A stretch of 7,202 nt of DNA from JANXPZ01 sp033853925 (GTDB lineage: Bacteria > Eisenbacteria > RBG-16-71-46). The translations under genes and the position numbers were made by a program. The notes beneath the pieces are model-generated. The model was not told the origin of the DNA. It worked only from the letters and a program-made list of their open reading frames with translations, and ran no database searches. The DNA lies in the NCBI GenBank assembly GCA_033853925.1, contig JAWOLC010000037.1:1-7202 (forward strand), given 5' to 3'. Position 1 is the stretch's first letter. Every line of letters starts with the position of its first letter. Shown here piece after piece: positions 5,116 to 7,202 of this stretch.

Positions 5116-5121
5116 CCTCCT
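5116..5121 (-). promoter_or_regulatory. Full-consensus AGGAGG ribosome binding site of the Gly-rich gene
   Basis: AGGAGG, extended to AGAGGAGGA, lies five bases before the ATG at 5110. It is the strongest Shine-Dalgarno in the window and suggests the exported protein is made in quantity when transcribed. Confidence 0.75.
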
Positions 5122-5253
5122 CTCCGAGATGCATGGGAGCCCGGGAGCGCGGGGCGACCCTCCAGCCCAATTAGGATGCGCCTCGCTCGGCCCTGCATCC
5201 AGCGCGGCCCGCACAACTTTGCCTGCGCCTGACCCGCGGGGCGGAGTCGTGCC

Positions 5254-5281
5254 CCGGCGAGCGGACGCGACCGCTCCCCGG
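5254..5281 (-). terminator. Hairpin just after the permease gene
   Basis: GAGCGG (5259-5264) pairs with CCGCTC (5271-5276) over a 6-base loop, and CCGG (5254-5257) pairs with CCGG (5278-5281) beyond one mismatch, giving about 10 bp. It begins 7 bases past the permease stop at 5288. No U-tract follows. The remaining sequence to the Gly-rich start (5111-5253) shows no gene and no clear promoter. Confidence 0.45.
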
Positions 5282-5287
5282 CCGTCG

Positions 5288-6193
5288 CTACTGCTCTTCG
5301 GGGTCGTAGGGGATGCCGTCCGCGCGCGGAGCCACGGCGCGCCCGATGAAGCCGGCGAGCGCGAGCATGGTGACGAGGTAGGGCATCATCTGCAGCAGCT
5401 CGTTGGGGAAGCCCGAGCCCTGGAGGGTGATCTGCAGCGCCTCGGCGGCCCCGAAGAGCAGACAGGCGGCGGCGGCGCCGAAGGGCGACCACTTGCCGAC
5501 GATCATCGCGGCGAGGGCGATGTAGCCGCGCCCGCCGGTCATCCCGTCGGTGAAGGAGTGCTGCTCGCTCGCCAGCCAGGCGCCGGCGAGCCCGGCCAGC
5601 GCGCCGGAGAGCAGCACGCCCGCCGTGCGGTAGGCGTTCACCGACAGGCCGAGCGTGGCCGCCGCCTCCGGCCGCTCGCCGATGCTGCGCAGGCGGAGCC
5701 CGAAGATCGAGCGGAAGAGCAGCCACTGCCCGCCCAGCACCAGGGCCACCGTGAGGAGCACGAGCGGCGTGGTGAGCACCTGGCCCACGCCGGGGACGGC
5801 CGCGAGGCCGGCCAGGTTCCAGCTCGGCAGGCCCGCGACGCGCGCGGAGTTCGACGAGGAATGGAACACCTGCGTGAGCACGAACTTCGTGAGCCCCGCC
5901 GCCAGCAGGTTGATGCCGAGGCCGCTGGTGATCTGATCGGCCCGCGCCGCCACGGTGACGAGCGCGTGCAGCGCCCCGGTGGCGACGCCCGCGAGGAGGG
6001 CCGCCGCCACTCCGGCCCAGGCGTTCCCCGTCGCGTACGCGCCGAGGACGTAGGCCAGCGCCCCGTTCAGCATCATGCCTTCCAGGGCGATGTTGATGAC
6101 GCCGCCGCGCTCGTTGAGGGAGGCGCCGAGGGCGGCCAGCGTGTAGGGCACGCTGATGCGCAGCGTGGCGGCCAGGAAGAGGAGCAGGATCAC
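5288..6193 (-). CDS. ABC transporter permease, nucleoside / simple-sugar type (NupQ/YufQ-like)
   Basis: Inner-membrane subunit of a BPD_transp_2 (branched-chain amino acid/ribose type) ABC importer. The version closest in layout imports nucleosides with a BmpA-type lipoprotein, one ATPase and two permeases. It has 301 residues and is almost entirely hydrophobic helices. Family marks are LNERGGVINIALEGMMLNGA (26-45), the cytoplasmic coupling region GLRLRSIGERPEAAATLGLS (165-184), GRGYIALAAMIVGKWSP (221-237) and the NELLQMMPYLVTM end (264-276). The GTG at 6193 follows GGAG (6201-6204) by seven bases. It starts 31 bases after the maturation protease stop, so it may be transcribed with the hydrogenase genes. 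Its ATPase, second permease and binding protein are not adjacent, since the gene before it is the protease, so it is displaced from the usual operon. Nucleoside substrate is inferred from the subfamily look and the phosphorylase nearby; other pentoses or bases are possible. Confidence 0.88.
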   Translation of the reverse strand: MILLLFLAATLRISVPYTLAALGASLNERGGVINIALEGMMLNGALAYVLGAYATGNAWAGVAAALLAGVATGALHALVTVAARADQITSGLGINLLAAGLTKFVLTQVFHSSSNSARVAGLPSWNLAGLAAVPGVGQVLTTPLVLLTVALVLGGQWLLFRSIFGLRLRSIGERPEAAATLGLSVNAYRTAGVLLSGALAGLAGAWLASEQHSFTDGMTGGRGYIALAAMIVGKWSPFGAAAACLLFGAAEALQITLQGSGFPNELLQMMPYLVTMLALAGFIGRAVAPRADGIPYDPEEQ

Positions 6194-6200
6194 GGCCGCA

Positions 6201-6204
6201 CTCC
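6201..6204 (-). promoter_or_regulatory. GGAG ribosome binding site supporting the permease GTG start
   Basis: GGAG lies seven bases before GTG 6193 within the 31-base gap after the protease gene. An ATG overlapping this site is in a different frame. Confidence 0.5.
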
Positions 6205-6224
6205 ATCACGGCGCGCAAGGAGGG

Positions 6225-6740
6225 TCAAGGGCGCGCCGGCGCCGGCGGGACTCCCCAGCGAGCGAGGATCTCCTCGGCCACGAGCAGGGCCGCCTCGCGC
6301 ACGCTGCACTCGACGGGGTACGAGAGCTGGCTGCCCGGCTTGAAGTCCTGGCCCTCGATGCCGTAGATGACGAGCCCCGCGGGCAGGCGACCGAGCGAGC
6401 GGGCCAGCTCCACCGCCTCGGCCAGCCCCAGGGCGTGCGTCGAGCCGTGGAGGAAATCGGCGTCGAGCGCGCGGGCGCCGACGTCCAGCCGGCGCACGCT
6501 GCCGGCCGCGGCCCCCGAGGACATGGCGTCGACCACCACCACCCGCGGCTCGTCCCGCCACGCCTCGATCAGCGCCCCGGGCTCGCCCCCGCACTCGCGC
6601 AGGCGCACGGCCGGCCAGAGGAGCGCCCGCACCAGGCGGGCGACGCGCAGGCCGGCCGCGTCGTCGCGGTGGTCCTCGCGCCCGACCCCGATTACGAGGG
6701 GTCCGTCAGCCGGCGCAGCTTCAGGAAGTGGGTCGCGCAC
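6225..6740 (-). CDS. [NiFe]-hydrogenase maturation protease (HycI/HybD family)
   Basis: The endopeptidase checks nickel insertion in a hydrogenase large subunit and removes its C-terminal tail after the His of DPCxxCxxH. With the GTG at 6740 the protein has 171 residues. Marks: VIGVGREDHRDDAAG (16-30), VVVVDAMSSG (67-76), STHALGLAEAVELARSLGRLP (100-120), YGIEGQDFKPG (126-136) and LSYPVE (139-144). D27, D71 and H102 stand where HybD has its nickel-contacting Glu16, Asp62 and His93. The usual GxGN is GVGR here and DDGxG is DDAAG, variants I associate with a subfamily having the STHA-GLAEA block. The start is uncertain: no ATG, GTG or TTG lies between the overlap and VIGVG, so GTG 6740 or GTG 6749, both within the large subunit gene, must be used unless a non-standard codon starts it. 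No Shine-Dalgarno is visible, so translational coupling is likely. Confidence 0.9.
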   Translation of the reverse strand: MRDPLPEAAPADGPLVIGVGREDHRDDAAGLRVARLVRALLWPAVRLRECGGEPGALIEAWRDEPRVVVVDAMSSGAAAGSVRRLDVGARALDADFLHGSTHALGLAEAVELARSLGRLPAGLVIYGIEGQDFKPGSQLSYPVECSVREAALLVAEEILARWGVPPAPARP

Positions 6741-7202
6741 GAGATGCACGGGTCGTAGTTGCGGACGGCCTGCTCGCACTGCCAGGTCAGGGTCTTCTCG
6801 TCCAGCCCGAGTCGCGGCCCCACGAACTCGCGGAGATCCTGCTCGATGCTCTTCTGGTTCTGCGAGGTGGGCGGGACGATCCTGGCCTCGGCGATGGTTC
6901 CGTCCGCCTCCAGCCGATAGCGGTGCACCAGCAGGCCGCGCGGAGCCTCGGTGGCCCCGACGCCCGTGCCCGCCCGCGGCTCGACCGCCGCCGCGGGAGC
7001 GTCCGGAGGCTCGTAGGCGGCCAGGATGCGCAGCGCCTCGTCCGTGGCCCAGAGCAGCTCGACGGCCCGGACGACGATGCTCTGGAACGGATTCCGGCAG
7101 ACGGGCCCCAGCCCCGCCTCGCGCGCGGCCTGCTGGGCGAGCGGGGAGAGCCGGTCGAAGTTGAGGCCGTAGCGGGCCAGGGGACCGACCAGGTAGGCGC
7201 CC
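6692..7202 (-). CDS. [NiFe]-hydrogenase large subunit, C-terminal part (group 3-like)
   Basis: The large subunit holds the NiFe(CN)2CO site for H2 oxidation or production. I translated the minus strand from base 7201 without a stop to TAA 6694-6692; 169 residues are visible and the N-terminal two thirds or so lies outside. The distal nickel-ligand motif DPCISCATH is at visible 150-158, with C152 and C155 as ligands. Eleven residues, FLKLRRLTDPS, follow the His and should be removed by the protease encoded next. LVGPLARYGLNFDRLSP (4-20), NPFQSIVVRAVELLW (37-51) and IVPPTSQNQKSIEQDL (108-123) fit group 3 (cofactor-coupled, cytoplasmic) hydrogenases, probably 3b, but subgroup assignment is inference without the N-terminal motif. 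A region around visible 62-86 is Ala/Pro-rich, perhaps a loop. The small, diaphorase and electron-transfer subunit genes would be expected upstream, beyond the right edge. Confidence 0.92.
   Translation of the reverse strand, partial: GAYLVGPLARYGLNFDRLSPLAQQAAREAGLGPVCRNPFQSIVVRAVELLWATDEALRILAAYEPPDAPAAAVEPRAGTGVGATEAPRGLLVHRYRLEADGTIAEARIVPPTSQNQKSIEQDLREFVGPRLGLDEKTLTWQCEQAVRNYDPCISCATHFLKLRRLTDPS

Noticed and set aside
4365..6218. Very long open minus-strand frame (617 codons) across the permease and Gly-rich genes
   Set aside because: It is in another frame over two well-supported genes, encodes Arg/Pro/Gly-rich sequence with no domain, and results from the scarcity of stop codons in GC-rich DNA.
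4550..6343. Long open plus-strand frame (597 codons)
   Set aside because: It lies antisense to the permease and Gly-rich genes, with composition typical of shadow frames and no recognisable domain or ribosome binding site.
1..7202. CRISPR array, tRNA, rRNA, insertion sequence or phage genes
   Set aside because: Reading both strands, I found no regularly spaced repeats with unique spacers, no cloverleaf-like segment in the intergenic gaps, and no transposase or integrase motifs.

Overview
The window is very GC-rich bacterial DNA with tightly packed genes, GTG and TTG starts beside ATG, many signal-peptide proteins and GC-rich hairpins without U-tracts. The gene mix is a cyclophilin-type isomerase, a secreted helix-hairpin-helix protein, a PAP2 phosphatase, a purine nucleoside phosphorylase, a nucleoside-type ABC permease and the end of a group 3-like [NiFe] hydrogenase operon. 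It suggests a high-GC, probably Gram-negative bacterium of the kind often seen in environmental genomes (deltaproteobacterial, Rokubacteria-like or Eisenbacteria-like). That placement is inference; nothing in the window fixes the taxon.

Layout, left to right. A cyclophilin-type prolyl isomerase C-terminus (1-555, +) enters from the left edge. A convergent gap with GC-rich palindromes follows. Next come three minus-strand genes for small exported proteins, read right to left: a Lys-rich protein (2215-1970), a less certain His-rich/Pro-rich protein (1878-1171) and a ComEA-like helix-hairpin-helix protein (1174-773). The last two share an ATGA stop/start overlap. A 435-base gap (2216-2650) separates this cluster from a PAP2 phosphatase (2651-3433, +). 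A symmetrical 32-base palindrome lies between the PAP2 gene and the convergent purine nucleoside phosphorylase (4354-3503, -).

The right half is entirely minus strand. In transcription order it holds the C-terminal third or so of a [NiFe]-hydrogenase large subunit (7202-6692, open at the window edge), its maturation protease (about 6740-6225, overlapping the subunit gene), a nucleoside/simple-sugar ABC permease (6193-5288, 31 bases after the protease), a Gly-rich secreted protein with its own strong ribosome binding site (5110-4460), and the phosphorylase.

How the genes work together: the protease should trim the hydrogenase large subunit after the His of its DPCxxCxxH motif once nickel is inserted. 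The permease and phosphorylase fit a purine nucleoside import and phosphorolysis route, but the permease's ATPase, partner permease and binding protein are not in the window. The three exported proteins at 773-2215 look like one transcription unit of unknown purpose; they are highly charged, and one carries a DNA-binding fold. No tRNA, rRNA, CRISPR array, insertion sequence or phage gene was recognised.
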